From NCBI GenBank assembly GCA_947623585.1, contig CANQHA010000002.1, forward strand, positions 169,566-233,565: 64,000 bases of DNA, written 5' to 3'. The notes below the pieces were generated by a model, which saw nothing but the letters and a program-made list of their open reading frames with translations, was not told the origin of the DNA and searched no databases. Origin of the DNA: an uncultured Clostridia bacterium. GTDB taxonomy: Bacteria > Bacillota > Clostridia > Oscillospirales > Ruminococcaceae. A program made the translations under genes and the position numbers. The stretch's first letter is position 1, and every line of letters starts with the position of its first letter. Below, one piece after another: positions 53,390 through 62,129 of the stretch.

Positions 53390-54100
53390 TTATCCGGCTA
53401 AATTCGCCTGTATCTCTGTCCAAACCGGTGTGAATCCCGAGCGTAAGGCGTTTTTGAATGAGGGTAAATTGTTCCAATTGCAGCTGTAAAAGGGCGCCTG
53501 CCCGATTTTTATTATCTCGTTCGCGAGCGCCGATGTAAGCGCCGCAGCGATTCCCTGCCTGCGGTATTCTTTTAAAACGTCGATGCCTATCTGCATCATA
53601 TTTTCCGCGTCCTGCGATGCCCCCGCGAGCCCGACGAGCTTTCCGCGGTCATAAGCCCCGACCGCGATTCTGTCGTTCTGCGGCCTTTTTGAGCAGAGCG
53701 CGTTCGACCACTCTGGAAGATAAAGCTCCCCGAAATCCTCGGGCAAAAGCAGGCTGGTCTCATATCGGCAGGGGAGAGGCGCGACCTCATCGCCCGACGG
53801 CAGAAAGAACACACATTCAAACTTCGGCTTAAGCCCCAAGGGCATGAGCGCCTCTGAGTTTATATATGAACCTCTCAGCGCGTCTGAGACTTCCTCAAGC
53901 CTATCCTCGCGAACCGAAACAGCGCTTCCGAAGCCGAAACTCACGGCCAGAAAATCGACCTGCTCGGGGTAAAAAACCTTTGCGCCCTCTCGCCGAGCCG
54001 ACGGGTAAAAGGTGTTCTCGGGCCTGAAAAAATCCTCGGGTTGACAGCCGACGTCTGCCGCCGACTGCCTCAGCGCGGTGTCAAAAAATCTGCGCTTCAT
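53390..54100 (-). CDS. GNAT family acetyltransferase
   Basis: A 236-residue protein with a divergent N-terminal half (residues 1-120) and a C-terminal GNAT domain. That domain shows IAVGAYDRGKLVGLAGAS, the acetyl-CoA motif MMQIGIDVLKEYRRQGIAAALTSALANEI, and PFYSCNWNNLPSFKNALRSGF. This matches the two-part acetyltransferases common in Firmicutes. The substrate is unknown. It lies 4 bases after the DUF1294 gene and 13 before the MutS-like gene. Confidence 0.85.
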   Translation of the reverse strand: MKRRFFDTALRQSAADVGCQPEDFFRPENTFYPSARREGAKVFYPEQVDFLAVSFGFGSAVSVREDRLEEVSDALRGSYINSEALMPLGLKPKFECVFFLPSGDEVAPLPCRYETSLLLPEDFGELYLPEWSNALCSKRPQNDRIAVGAYDRGKLVGLAGASQDAENMMQIGIDVLKEYRRQGIAAALTSALANEIIKIGQAPFYSCNWNNLPSFKNALRSGFTPVWTEIQANLAG

Positions 54101-54104
54101 TTTC

Positions 54105-54374
54105 TTACCTCACTGCAAGGGCGACAGCAATCGCGATATGCGCAACAAGCGCGAGAATATTTATCGCCCAAAAATATCGGTGCTTTGTCTTGTGATGAAA
54201 TATCTTCATTCCCAAAAGCCCGCCGAACGCCCCGCCGAAGACGCTCATGCATAAAAGCGTTTTTTCGCTTAAACGCCATGAGCCTTTTTTCGCTTTATGC
54301 TTGTCGGCGCCGTAGGCAAAAAACGTCAGCGCCGACAAAAAAGCGAACCATATCAAAGCAAGCCGCAGCGGCAC
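54105..54374 (-). CDS. DUF1294 membrane protein
   Basis: An 89-residue protein with three membrane segments. The family signature is YGADKHKAKKGSWRLSEKTL followed by GGAFGGLLGMKIFHHKTKH. The function is unknown. The start is the GTG at 54374 immediately after the ackA stop (TAAGTG), so translation is coupled to acetate kinase. Confidence 0.88.
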   Translation of the reverse strand: MPLRLALIWFAFLSALTFFAYGADKHKAKKGSWRLSEKTLLCMSVFGGAFGGLLGMKIFHHKTKHRYFWAINILALVAHIAIAVALAVR

Positions 54375-55586
54375 TTATCTGTTCTCCGCGATGACCGCAA
54401 GAGTGTCGCGCGCGATAAGAAGCTCCTCGTTTGTCGGAACGACCCAGACCTCGACCTTTGAATCGGGGGTGGAGATCTTCGCCAGCTTTCCGCGTATCTT
54501 TTTGTTGAGGTCGTTGTCGATTTTGATTCCGAAGTATTCCATGTCCTTGCAGACGTCGCCTCTTACCTCCCAAGAATTCTCGCCGATGCCTCCGGTGAAC
54601 AGAACCGCGTCAAGTCCGTTCATCGCGGCGGCATATGCGCCGATATACTTCTTGATCTGATACTGCAAAATGTCCGAGGTGAGGATTGCTCTTTCGTTGC
54701 CCTCGAGGCAAGCGTTCTGAATGTCGCGGTTGTCCGAGCCGATCCCCGAAAGGCCGAGGAAGCCCGACTTTTTGTTCATATATTCCGACATCTCGTGCGG
54801 GTCGAAGCCGTGCTTATCCATTACGAAAGTCACGGCGGAAGGATCGACAGCGCCGCAGCGAGTGCCCATTACTATGCCGTCAAGCGGGGTGAAGCCCATC
54901 GAGGTATCGACGGACTTTCCGCCGTCTACCGCGGTTATAGACGAGCCGTTTCCGAGGTGGCAGGAGACAATTTTCAAATCCTTGATGTCTTTTCCCATGG
55001 CCTCAGCGAGCGCGGCGGAAACAAAGCGGTGCGAGGTGCCGTGGAAGCCGTATTTGCGGACGTGATACTGCTTGTAATCCTCATAAGGCAGACCGAAGAG
55101 GAAAGCCTTGGGAGGCATGGTCTGATGGAAAGCGGTGTCGAAGACTACGACCTGAGGCGTGCCTTTCGGGAGGACCTTTGTGCAGGCCCGAAGCGCAAGG
55201 GCGTGAGGGTGGTTGTGCACCGGCGCAAGCTCGGAAAGCGCGTCGATCTGATCGATTACCTTCTCGGTGACCATGCAGGCGCGGTCAAAGACCTCTGCTC
55301 CCTGAACTATTCTGTGCCCGACGGCGGAGATCTCGCTCATCGAATCAATGACCTTGCCGTCGCCCGAGGTGAGGACCTCGACCAGCTTTTCAAAGGCCTC
55401 GGTATGCGTCGGGAAAGCGCAGTCCTGCTCGAAGACATAATTTTTGGACGGCACCTTGTGCGAGACGTGACCGTCTACGCCGATCCTGTCGCAGTTGCCC
55501 TTTGCGATGACGGATTCGTTTTCCATGTCGAGAAGCTGATATTTCAAAGACGAGCTCCCCGCGTTTACTACCAGAACAAGATTCAT
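54375..55586 (-). CDS. ackA: Acetate kinase
   Basis: A 403-residue acetate kinase making ATP from acetyl phosphate in fermentative acetate formation. Landmarks are VLVVNAGSSSLKYQLLDM at the N-terminus, the second signature GHRIVQGAEVF, VFDTAFHQTMPPKAFLFGLP, the ATP-site HLGNGSSITAV, and LFTGGIGENSWEVR near the C-terminus. The ATG follows AAAGGAAG. No pta gene is next to it; the operon continues with DUF1294, GNAT and the MutS-like gene. Confidence 0.97.
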   Translation of the reverse strand: MNLVLVVNAGSSSLKYQLLDMENESVIAKGNCDRIGVDGHVSHKVPSKNYVFEQDCAFPTHTEAFEKLVEVLTSGDGKVIDSMSEISAVGHRIVQGAEVFDRACMVTEKVIDQIDALSELAPVHNHPHALALRACTKVLPKGTPQVVVFDTAFHQTMPPKAFLFGLPYEDYKQYHVRKYGFHGTSHRFVSAALAEAMGKDIKDLKIVSCHLGNGSSITAVDGGKSVDTSMGFTPLDGIVMGTRCGAVDPSAVTFVMDKHGFDPHEMSEYMNKKSGFLGLSGIGSDNRDIQNACLEGNERAILTSDILQYQIKKYIGAYAAAMNGLDAVLFTGGIGENSWEVRGDVCKDMEYFGIKIDNDLNKKIRGKLAKISTPDSKVEVWVVPTNEELLIARDTLAVIAENR

Positions 55587-55624
55587 AGATAAAACTTCCT
55601 TTCAAAGAAAAATCATACATCATT

Positions 55625-55653
55625 ATTTTATACTATCGCCGAAGAAAAATCAA
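55625..55653 (-). promoter_or_regulatory. Promoter of the ackA operon
   Basis: Minus strand TTGATT, 17 bases, TAAAAT. It overlaps the T-tract of the upstream terminator. Confidence 0.72.
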
Positions 55654-55687
55654 GTCCCGCAGACGGTGTTTTGCTCCGACTGCGGGA
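55643..55687 (-). terminator. Terminator of the sigma/anti-sigma transcript
   Basis: On the minus strand TCCCGCAG and CTGCGGGA arms with a 17-base loop, followed by CTTGATTTTTC. It lies 110 bases after the anti-sigma-like gene and just upstream of the ackA promoter. Confidence 0.68.
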
Positions 55688-55798
55688 AAAATGAGGGATT
55701 ATTTTTAAAAAGCGAGAGAGTTCAAGAGGAAAGGCGTTTTGTTTGCATCGATCGGCGCTTGGGAAAGGGGAGGGAGGAGAGGGTGGGGGACTCCCTTT

Positions 55799-57133
55799 TC
55801 ACTCCCCCTCCACATACCTCTGCTCGATCGCCGGAACATAATACACCCCGTAATCGCCCTCGGCGTTTCCGCGCCAGCCCGCGGCCGAGCAGTAGAATTT
55901 ATAGTACGGAACGCCGTCGCCGCCATAGACGAGCTCGGCGTATTCGACGTCTTTTGAGGTCCTGCCCGAGTCCTCAAAGGGCGTCCAAACATATCCGCCG
56001 CTGTCGAGCAGCCCGAGCGCCTCGTCGAGGGTTATCGCCGGGTAGTCGCCGATTTTGCGGTACTGCTTTTCAAAAGCGCCCGGCACGCCATAGCAGATGA
56101 TCTCGCCGTCGTCCATGAAGTCGATGTTGTTCAGGCTGAAATTGATTATCGTTTTAACGATATCTTCTCGGTCGATCTCGGTCAGAGCGCCGTCATCATA
56201 GGTTGCAAGCTCGTCGAAGCAGGGGTGATACATTCCGACATAGCAGTTCTCGCTTTGCGAGGCGTTGACGGCGGTTTTTCCCGCTTCGTTTTTGCCGAGA
56301 AGCCATTCATATTTCACGAGCAGCTCGGGCGCGGCGTTCTCGGCTTCTTCACGAGAGGCGCCGAACCAAAACCCCACCTTTGCGCCGTCGGGCAGCTCAA
56401 AGCCCCCGTCGATGCTGATATCGGCCCGATAAAGCAGCGCGTCGGTCACGCGGATCTCAACCTTAACGCCGTTCTTTTCAAAGCTCATCATGGTCGGCTC
56501 GGCGTATTCCTCCGAGAGCTCGGTTTTGGTGCGTTCCGAGAGCTTTTCAAGCTCCTCGGGCGTAAGCCTGTTGTCTTTTATCTCGATTTCGTCGGGTTCA
56601 AAGCCAAAGCCAATCGCATAGAATCTCAAAGCCTCGAGCATAAAATCTCTGTCGACGTTTTCAATCATGCCGTTTTGCTCAAAGTTTCTTCGCATGACCC
56701 TCTCATAAACCGGCAGCGTATCGCCCTCGGAAATTTCAAGCTGCCGCCAAGGGTTTCCGCAGTCGAGGTTTGAAACGTCGCCCGCCGAATAGACCTCATC
56801 GCCGAGCGAGGCTTCTCCGACAGCGATTATAACGGTCGGAAGGCTTGAAGCCGGCGCTTTTGTCGTCGAGCCGTTCTCGGAAACTTCAGGCAAAACTGCG
56901 GCCGTCTCTGATCGCTCGGTAACGTCGGGCATTTGTTTTTCGAGCTCGATGTTCTTTGAAAGCGCCGCTCCCAAAAAAATCGCAAGCGCCGCGCAGGCGG
57001 CTGCTGCGCCGTATTTGAGGAACATCACGAAAGGCTTTTTACCGGGCTTTTTTGAGGTCTCGTCGGCCGCAGCTTCGTCCACGGTCTCGTCCGAAAGATG
57101 ATTCAGCGCTTCGATGAAATCCAGCTTTTTCAT
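55799..57133 (-). CDS. Membrane-anchored anti-sigma-like protein
   Basis: A 444-residue protein overlapping the sigma-factor gene by four bases (ATGA). It has a short cytosolic N-terminus (about 35 residues, FIEALNHLSDETVDEA, suited to bind sigma) and one membrane helix (FLKYGAAAACAALAIFLGAAL). A Thr/Ser linker and an extracellular domain of about 340 residues follow, rich in Asp, Glu and aromatic residues. No zinc-binding HxxxCxxC motif is present. The gene order and topology support an anti-sigma or signal-receiving role; the signal is unknown. Confidence 0.75.
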   Translation of the reverse strand: MKKLDFIEALNHLSDETVDEAAADETSKKPGKKPFVMFLKYGAAAACAALAIFLGAALSKNIELEKQMPDVTERSETAAVLPEVSENGSTTKAPASSLPTVIIAVGEASLGDEVYSAGDVSNLDCGNPWRQLEISEGDTLPVYERVMRRNFEQNGMIENVDRDFMLEALRFYAIGFGFEPDEIEIKDNRLTPEELEKLSERTKTELSEEYAEPTMMSFEKNGVKVEIRVTDALLYRADISIDGGFELPDGAKVGFWFGASREEAENAAPELLVKYEWLLGKNEAGKTAVNASQSENCYVGMYHPCFDELATYDDGALTEIDREDIVKTIINFSLNNIDFMDDGEIICYGVPGAFEKQYRKIGDYPAITLDEALGLLDSGGYVWTPFEDSGRTSKDVEYAELVYGGDGVPYYKFYCSAAGWRGNAEGDYGVYYVPAIEQRYVEGE

Positions 57134-57681
57134 ATCTCAAAGCCCTCCTTTTCAAGGTATTCCTTCAATCCTCGGCGGGTGCGAAAAAGCATACTTTTCA
57201 CCGCCGATTCGCTTACGCCCTGTCTTTTTGCGATATCTTTAAGGGCGTCGGCAAAATAATATCTCTGAACAAAAGCCGTGCGGGCGCTTTTTGAGACGGT
57301 TTTAAGATATGCGTCCACCGCTTCTCCCAAAAGAGATAAGTCGCAGCTTTGCTCGGTCTCAAAAATTATGTCTCCGAGCTCCTCGAGCGAGACTGTCAGC
57401 TCGGAGGAGATCCGTTTTTTCCGATGCTCGCGGCGATAAACGTCGATAGAAAGCTGCCGCGCCAGCTTGCCGAGATAGGTTTTAAGTATGTCGGGCCGCT
57501 GCGGAGGTATCGAGTTCCACGCCCGAAACAGCGTTTCATTCACGATCTCGCGCGCGTCCTCGAGGTCGGAAAGGATATTCAGCGCTATTTTTGAAAGATA
57601 TCCGCGATATTTGTTTTCGGTCTCCGAAAGCGCGGCCTCGTCGCGTTTCCAGAACAGCTCGACGATCATTTCGTCCTGCAC
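57130..57681 (-). CDS. ECF-type RNA polymerase sigma factor
   Basis: About 183 residues with region 2 (NILSDLEDAREIVNETLFRAW) and region 4 (LKDIAKRQGVSESAVKSMLF, then RTRRGLKEYL). It directs polymerase to a stress or envelope regulon. The ORF track starts at a TTG; the GTG at 57681 has GGGAAG eight bases upstream and gives a normal N-terminus, and an ATG follows at 57669. It is co-transcribed with the membrane protein downstream. Its own promoter motif is not evident in the short gap to the tRNAs. Confidence 0.88.
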   Translation of the reverse strand: MQDEMIVELFWKRDEAALSETENKYRGYLSKIALNILSDLEDAREIVNETLFRAWNSIPPQRPDILKTYLGKLARQLSIDVYRREHRKKRISSELTVSLEELGDIIFETEQSCDLSLLGEAVDAYLKTVSKSARTAFVQRYYFADALKDIAKRQGVSESAVKSMLFRTRRGLKEYLEKEGFEI

Positions 57682-57802
57682 GGTTTTCACTTCCCTTTTT
57701 CCTTTTACTATATATCCCGACAAAATCGCGCGGTCGGTTTCGCAAAATTATAAAAAATAAAATCGAGCCGAAAATTAAAATAGCAGCCCGAGGACGGATA
57801 TC

Positions 57803-57833
57803 AAGAAAAAACGCACCCCGAAAAAGGGTGCGT
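57803..57833 (-). terminator. Terminator of the tRNA-Gln pair
   Basis: On the minus strand ACGCACCC-TTTTT-CGGGGTGCGT followed by TTTTTTC. It begins right at the CCA end of the second tRNA. Confidence 0.88.
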
Positions 57834-57909
57834 TGGCTGCGGCACTAGGATTCGAACCTAGGGAATGCTGGAGTCAGAGTCCAGTGCCTTACCACTTGGC
57901 GATGCCGCA
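57834..57909 (-). tRNA. tRNA-Gln (CUG anticodon)
   Basis: 76 bases including encoded CCA. The acceptor stem is TGCGGCA with TGCCGCA and discriminator G. The anticodon loop CTCTGAC gives CTG, and the T-loop is GTTCGAATC. U1-A72 is typical of tRNA-Gln. Confidence 0.93.
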
Positions 57910-57930
57910 ATATTCGCTATATGGGGGCTT

Positions 57931-58006
57931 TGGCTGGGATAGGTGGATTCGAACCACCGGAATGACGGAGTCAAAGTCCGCTGCCTTACCGCTTGGCTAT
58001 ATCCCA
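57931..58006 (-). tRNA. tRNA-Gln (UUG anticodon)
   Basis: 76 bases including CCA. The acceptor stem is TGGGATA with TATCCCA. The anticodon loop CTTTGAC gives TTG, and the T-loop is GTTCGAATC. It is transcribed first in the tandem pair; the two tRNAs cover both glutamine codons. Confidence 0.93.
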
Positions 58007-58047
58007 AGACGCTGCGATTCGGCAAGGGCTTTTCACACAGCTTTGTT

Positions 58048-58076
58048 ATTATATCAAATCCTTTTGCAAAATGCAA
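58048..58076 (-). promoter_or_regulatory. Promoter of the tRNA-Gln pair
   Basis: Minus strand TTGCAT, 17 bases, TATAAT with TGA before it. Confidence 0.82.
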
Positions 58077-58112
58077 GGGGTTTGCGCAAATTTTTTTAAT
58101 TTTTTTGCGCCG

Positions 58113-59273
58113 TCAGTTTTCAAGAAGCGCGACCGCGTGCGCTGCCACGCCCTCTTTTCTGCCCGAAAAGCCGAGACCCTCCTCGGTGGTCGCCTTTATC
58201 GAGACGTTTTCAACGTCGGCGCCGATTGCCGAGGCGATGTTTTTTCGCATCTCAAAAATGTGCGGCGCCAGCTTCGGGGCTTGAGCGATAACCGTCGCGT
58301 CGATGTTTGCTATCTCATACCCTTTTTCCGAGACGAGCGCCGACACTCTTTTAAGAAGCTCTATGCTGTCCGCCCCCGAATATTTCGGGTCGGTATCCGG
58401 AAACAGCTTTCCGATATCTCCGAGCGCCGCCGCCCCGAGAATGGCGTCCATTATCGCGTGGGTCAGAACGTCCGCGTCCGAATGTCCCAAAAGGCCCTTT
58501 TCGTGAGGTATCTCCACCCCGCCGAGTATCAGCTTTCTGCCCGAGACCAGCTTGTGTACGTCGTATCCGTGACCTATCCTCATTTTACCGCCTCCGAGAT
58601 ATGCCTTTGCAAGCGCGATGTCGTCGCGCGTGGTCAGTTTTATGTTTTCATAGCCGCCGAGGGTCAGATGCGGCTTGATCCCCACCACGTCAAGAAGCTG
58701 CGCGTCGTCGGTATAATCACCGGCGGCGTTTTCAAGAGCATAGTTAAACAGCCCGAGCGAGAAGGTCTGCGGCGTTCTTACCGTGAAAAGGTTTTCTCTC
58801 GGCGGGCAGAAGCACCTTTCTCCCTCCGAATATCTCACGGTGTCTTTAAGAGGGGTGCAGATTATCGAGCTTGCGAATTCAAAAGCGTCGTCGATCGAGC
58901 GGCAAACGTCCTCTTTGCTGACGAGCGGGCGAGCGCCGTCGTGTATCAAAACTACGTCTCCCTCGGCGAGCGCCGCCGCGTTTTTAACGGATTCCGAGCG
59001 GGTATTTCCCGCAGGGGCGAAGACCGCCTCTAACCTTAGCCCCGAAAGCTCGGCGCGATAGACCTCCCAAAGCGCGGTCGGCGCCGCGACTATCAGCTTT
59101 TCGACATATTCGCAGCCGAGCACCGCTTCGGCGCTTCGGCGGATAACGCTTTTTCCGCAAAGAGAAATAAGCAGCTTGTTTTCGCCCATTCTGCTGCTTG
59201 AGCCGCCGCAGGCAAGAACTGCCGAGGTCCTTTTTCCGGCGGGAATAAACCGAGATATATCCAATGTGCTCAC
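58113..59273 (-). CDS. ispDF: Bifunctional IspD/IspF of the MEP isoprenoid pathway
   Basis: A 386-residue fusion. Residues 1-225 are MEP cytidylyltransferase ([39 protein letters not shown]). Residues 231-386 are MECDP synthase ([29 protein letters not shown], the IspF C-terminal [14 protein letters not shown]). The two enzymes catalyse non-consecutive steps around IspE. The fused form is known in several bacteria. It has its own promoter (TTGACA, 17 bases, TATTAT at 59291-59319). Confidence 0.95.
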   Translation of the reverse strand: MSTLDISRFIPAGKRTSAVLACGGSSSRMGENKLLISLCGKSVIRRSAEAVLGCEYVEKLIVAAPTALWEVYRAELSGLRLEAVFAPAGNTRSESVKNAAALAEGDVVLIHDGARPLVSKEDVCRSIDDAFEFASSIICTPLKDTVRYSEGERCFCPPRENLFTVRTPQTFSLGLFNYALENAAGDYTDDAQLLDVVGIKPHLTLGGYENIKLTTRDDIALAKAYLGGGKMRIGHGYDVHKLVSGRKLILGGVEIPHEKGLLGHSDADVLTHAIMDAILGAAALGDIGKLFPDTDPKYSGADSIELLKRVSALVSEKGYEIANIDATVIAQAPKLAPHIFEMRKNIASAIGADVENVSIKATTEEGLGFSGRKEGVAAHAVALLEN

Positions 59274-59290
59274 CCCTTTTTGATACTTTT

Positions 59291-59319
59291 ATAATATATC
59301 CGCGCTGCCCGATTGTCAA
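59291..59319 (-). promoter_or_regulatory. Promoter of ispDF
   Basis: Minus strand TTGACA, 17 bases, TATTAT. Confidence 0.78.
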
Positions 59320-59398
59320 GAACGCAAAAATGTAATTTTTCTGTAATCATGCCGCCGAAATTGTAAACGAAGCGTAACAAATTGTAATCGCTCTGTTC

Positions 59399-59426
59399 TT
59401 GAATCCGCGAAAAAACGTGCTATACT
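59399..59426 (+). promoter_or_regulatory. Promoter of the NlpC/P60-like lipoprotein
   Basis: TTGAAT, 16 bases, TATACT with TGC before it (extended -10), 55 bases upstream of the start. Confidence 0.75.
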
Positions 59427-59481
59427 TAAATTATACCGAAAGAAGCGGTGTATACAATTTCTCAAAGGAGGCGTTTTAAAT

Positions 59482-60168
59482 ATGAAAAGCACAAAGCTCA
59501 GCATTGTAAACTCGGTCGTCGCGGGAATACTTATCTGCGCGATGCTCGCCGCCTGCGGAGCAGTTGAAAAGCAAAGCGCGGCGTTTTCCGACGGCGTGTC
59601 AAATTTGCCCGTTTCGGAGGATATGACCGAAAGCGCCGCCCCCGAAACTCAGCCTGCGACAAGCGAAGAAACGCCCGAGACCGAAGCGCCCGTTACCGAA
59701 GCGGAGGCGAGCGAGCCCTCGGAAATCTCTGAGCCCGAGCCGGCGGAAACCGAACCCGAGCCCGAGGAAGAACCGGTTTTTTCCGAATCCGACGCGGCGT
59801 CGATCGTAGTGGATACGGCGGCGGGGCTTCTGGGATATCCCTATAAATCGGGCGGCAGCTCGCCCGACGAGGGCTTTGACTCCTCGGGATTTACATATTA
59901 CTGCATGAGGGCCGCGGGCATAAATTTTCCCCGACAGATAAGCGGTCAGCTTGAATCGGGCATAAAAATCGCCTATCAGGATCTTATGCCGGGCGACGCG
60001 GTTTATTTCTCTCACGAGCCTGGCGAAGAAGCGGGCTTCTGCGGAATATATCTGGGCGGCGGACTTATAATCTATTCTCCGGTGCCCGACGAGTTCGTCA
60101 AAACCTCGAACATCACCACAAACTACTGGACCTCGAGGTTCGTCACGGGTATAAGACCCGAAAACTAA
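59482..60168 (+). CDS. Lipoprotein with inactive NlpC/P60-like domain
   Basis: A 228-residue lipoprotein with lipobox MLAAC (Cys near residue 25) and a Glu/Pro/Thr linker (about 45-100). The C-terminal fold is that of NlpC/P60 endopeptidases (LLGYPYKSGGSSPDEGFDSSG, then PRQISGQ, MPGDAVYF, GIYLGGG). The catalytic Cys of the DCSG motif is Ser (FDSSG). The HVGIY His is lost (FCGIY), and the third HA position is YS. It is therefore probably a wall-binding or regulatory pseudoenzyme. The ATG follows AAAGGAGGCGTTTTAAAT. Confidence 0.88.
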   Translation: MKSTKLSIVNSVVAGILICAMLAACGAVEKQSAAFSDGVSNLPVSEDMTESAAPETQPATSEETPETEAPVTEAEASEPSEISEPEPAETEPEPEEEPVFSESDAASIVVDTAAGLLGYPYKSGGSSPDEGFDSSGFTYYCMRAAGINFPRQISGQLESGIKIAYQDLMPGDAVYFSHEPGEEAGFCGIYLGGGLIIYSPVPDEFVKTSNITTNYWTSRFVTGIRPEN

Positions 60169-60210
60169 GCCATTTTCCATCCTCCTTACTTTCATTTTCA
60201 TAAAAAGCCG

Positions 60211-60245
60211 GCAGAGTCGTTCAAAAGCGGCTCTGCTGCTTTTTG
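60211..60245 (+). terminator. Terminator of the lipoprotein gene
   Basis: GCAGAGTCG and CGGCTCTGC arms around TTCAAAAG, followed by TGCTTTTTG. Confidence 0.8.
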
Positions 60246-60282
60246 TTGGCGCGTTAAGAAAACAGAGGGCAGAGGTCGGGAG

Positions 60283-60507
60283 TTGGATTGTCAAGATGTA
60301 ATAGTAAAGGGGACATTCTCCCAAAAATATTACATCATAACTGACGGCTCATTTGCGGAAATAGCGAGTTATGACGTGGAGCTGAAAAATGGCGAAAGGA
60401 TGGGCTATGGCTTACGAATCGAACGGCAAAGCATAAACGCAGGATATTGTCTGCAAGACAATCGGGTCGAAGAAGTTATTTTGCCAGAGCTAATTTACAC
60501 ACTTTAA
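60283..60507 (+). CDS. Small protein, DUF6514-like (tentative)
   Basis: A 74-codon ORF with a sensible product (TFSQKYYIITDGSFAEIASY, VELKNGERMGYGLRIE), reminiscent of DUF6514 proteins that share the YGI/YGL core. A rho-independent terminator follows 5 bases after the stop. There is no ATG near the N-terminus and no clear ribosome site: the frame begins at a TTG. It may be a gene whose 5' end was lost, or use an unusual start. Confidence 0.45.
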   Translation: MDCQDVIVKGTFSQKYYIITDGSFAEIASYDVELKNGERMGYGLRIERQSINAGYCLQDNRVEEVILPELIYTL

Positions 60508-60512
60508 GAACT

Positions 60513-60545
60513 GCCCTCAGGCAAACGCTTGAGGGTGGCTTTTTA
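60513..60545 (+). terminator. Terminator after the small ORF
   Basis: GCCCTCA and TGAGGG(T)GGC arms with a 10-base loop, followed by TTTTTAT. The gap 60546-60689 shows nothing else recognisable. Confidence 0.75.
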
Positions 60546-60689
60546 TCTATCCTTATTTCTTGATTTATACACATTAAACCTGTTCTTGCACTCAGCACTG
60601 CAAAGAGATTGTCGGGGCGTTTCGCCTCAAAGACCTTGGCTGCGTTTTTATTTTCCAACCCACATTTGGAAACCTAAATACCGCCTCTA

Positions 60690-60718
60690 TTGATTCAAAC
60701 CGGCATTTGGGATATAAT
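60690..60718 (+). promoter_or_regulatory. Promoter of the XRE regulator
   Basis: TTGATT, 17 bases, TATAAT. Confidence 0.78.
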
Positions 60719-60778
60719 TTAGTCACAGCAAAAAACAAAATCGCGATTGAGGTTGCTGAAACCGAAAGGAGATTAACT

Positions 60779-61663
60779 ATGGACTATTCACAGATAATCG
60801 GCAAAAATATAGCGGAATTCCGCAAAGGCAAGGCGCTCACTCAGGAGCAGCTTGGCGAAGCGGTCGGCGTTACGGGGCAGGCGGTATCGAAGTGGGAAAA
60901 CGGCGGTATGCCGGACGCATATCTTCTCCCCGAGCTTGCAAAAACGCTCGGTGTGAGCATCGACAGGCTCTTTGAACTTGAGCACAAAAAACATATCCCC
61001 ACCCCAGACGAGCTTTTGGAGCTTGTCGGCAGCTACGGCTTTGACCGCTTGCAGGCAAATGACGGCGAGGCTGTATTCAAACTGATTTTTGAAATGATTT
61101 TCAGACTGAATTACAGCGCTTTTAAGTGCGACGACTGCAGGAGCGTTTGGGATATAATCGACGAACAGGAGTGCGTTTTCCAGACTTCGCAGCTTGTCCT
61201 TGAGGAGGGTACGACCTATATCTCGCTTGTTAAGGATATGCCTTATATCTGCGTAACAAAGGACGAGCCGGGGCTCATTGATAAACTTCTTGACGAAAAG
61301 AATTATTGCGAGCTGTTCGGACTTCTTTCCGACCCGGACGGGCTTAAAGCCGCTATATTTACGCAGACCGCATATTTGGCGGGAGGAGCAAAATATACCG
61401 CCGACAAGCTCGCCGAGAAGATGCAAATTCAGCCCGAAAAATTCAGTGAGTTGCTGCCGCTGCTTGTCAGGTTCCGTTTTCTTGCCGAGGAGCAGTTAGC
61501 TGTTGACGAAAGCGAGTTCAAGATCTATTTTATCCAGCAAAACAATGAGTTCCGCCCGCTTCTGATGACGGCGTGGCTGCTGATAAATTCAAATTTGCGG
61601 CCGAGCTATCACGTCTATTGCCAGACCCGCGAAACAAGGCTTTTGGAGAAGAGGAAAGCGTAG
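60779..61663 (+). CDS. XRE-family transcriptional regulator with C-terminal extension
   Basis: A 294-residue regulator. Residues 5-62 are a Cro/C1-type helix-turn-helix (IGKNIAEFRKGKALTQEQLG, AVGVTGQAVSKWENGGMPDAY). The remaining 230 residues are an unassigned sensor-like region with a winged-helix-like part (AEKMQIQPEKFSELLPLLVR). The ATG at 60779 follows GAAAGGAGATTAACT and starts the family N-terminus; the track start lies on the promoter. Its targets are unknown; it may act on its own promoter. Confidence 0.85.
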   Translation: MDYSQIIGKNIAEFRKGKALTQEQLGEAVGVTGQAVSKWENGGMPDAYLLPELAKTLGVSIDRLFELEHKKHIPTPDELLELVGSYGFDRLQANDGEAVFKLIFEMIFRLNYSAFKCDDCRSVWDIIDEQECVFQTSQLVLEEGTTYISLVKDMPYICVTKDEPGLIDKLLDEKNYCELFGLLSDPDGLKAAIFTQTAYLAGGAKYTADKLAEKMQIQPEKFSELLPLLVRFRFLAEEQLAVDESEFKIYFIQQNNEFRPLLMTAWLLINSNLRPSYHVYCQTRETRLLEKRKA

Positions 61664-61705
61664 ACGTCTTCCAATATACTTTTCATAAGATTTTTACCGC
61701 GCATA

Positions 61706-61729
61706 AGCCCCCAATCAAGGGGGCTTTTT
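61706..61729 (+). terminator. Terminator of the XRE gene
   Basis: AGCCCCC-AATCAA-GGGGGCT followed by TTTTG. Confidence 0.85.
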
Positions 61730-61764
61730 GCATAGATGAACACGCCGCCGCGCGTATAGCTTTT

Positions 61765-61845
61765 CAGCCGCCCTGCAAGCTCCTCTTGAGTCATATCGTG
61801 CTGTCTGCGCAAATTTTTAATATTATTACCTATTTGCAGTTCCAT
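61765..61845 (-). pseudogene. 5' remnant of a second XRE regulator gene
   Basis: Minus strand. An ATG with AAAGGAAG upstream encodes MELQIGNNIKNLRRQHDMTQ and continues EELAGRL, the standard start of an XRE helix-turn-helix protein. Similarity ends there: the frame runs on into the complement of the terminator and coding end of the neighbouring regulator. The 3' part has been deleted. The start signals remain intact. Confidence 0.72.
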
Positions 61846-62015
61846 AAAAACTTCCTTTCAAAATTTCAAGCGCTTCAAATAACACGCGCCGGCCGGAATG
61901 TAAAGCGAATGTTCGGAAAAGCGAGCTTAGCCGCCGGTTGAAAAGATGTAAAATTTTAAGCGCTAAAAACGGCGAAGAGTGTGGCATGATCAATCAAAGC
62001 CGATTTTGTTCCCGC

Positions 62016-62044
62016 TTGCCCGCCCTCCTCAAAAAGTATATAAT
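62016..62044 (+). promoter_or_regulatory. Promoter of the sigma-like gene
   Basis: TTGCCC, 17 bases, TATAAT. The -10 ends 85 bases upstream of the ATG at 62130. Confidence 0.68.
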
Positions 62045-62129
62045 AAAATTACCCCGAATTTTTTCAAAACGCTAACCGGCGATAAAAGTTCGACACTATA
62101 TTTACGAAGATCTTCAAAGGAGCAAAATT

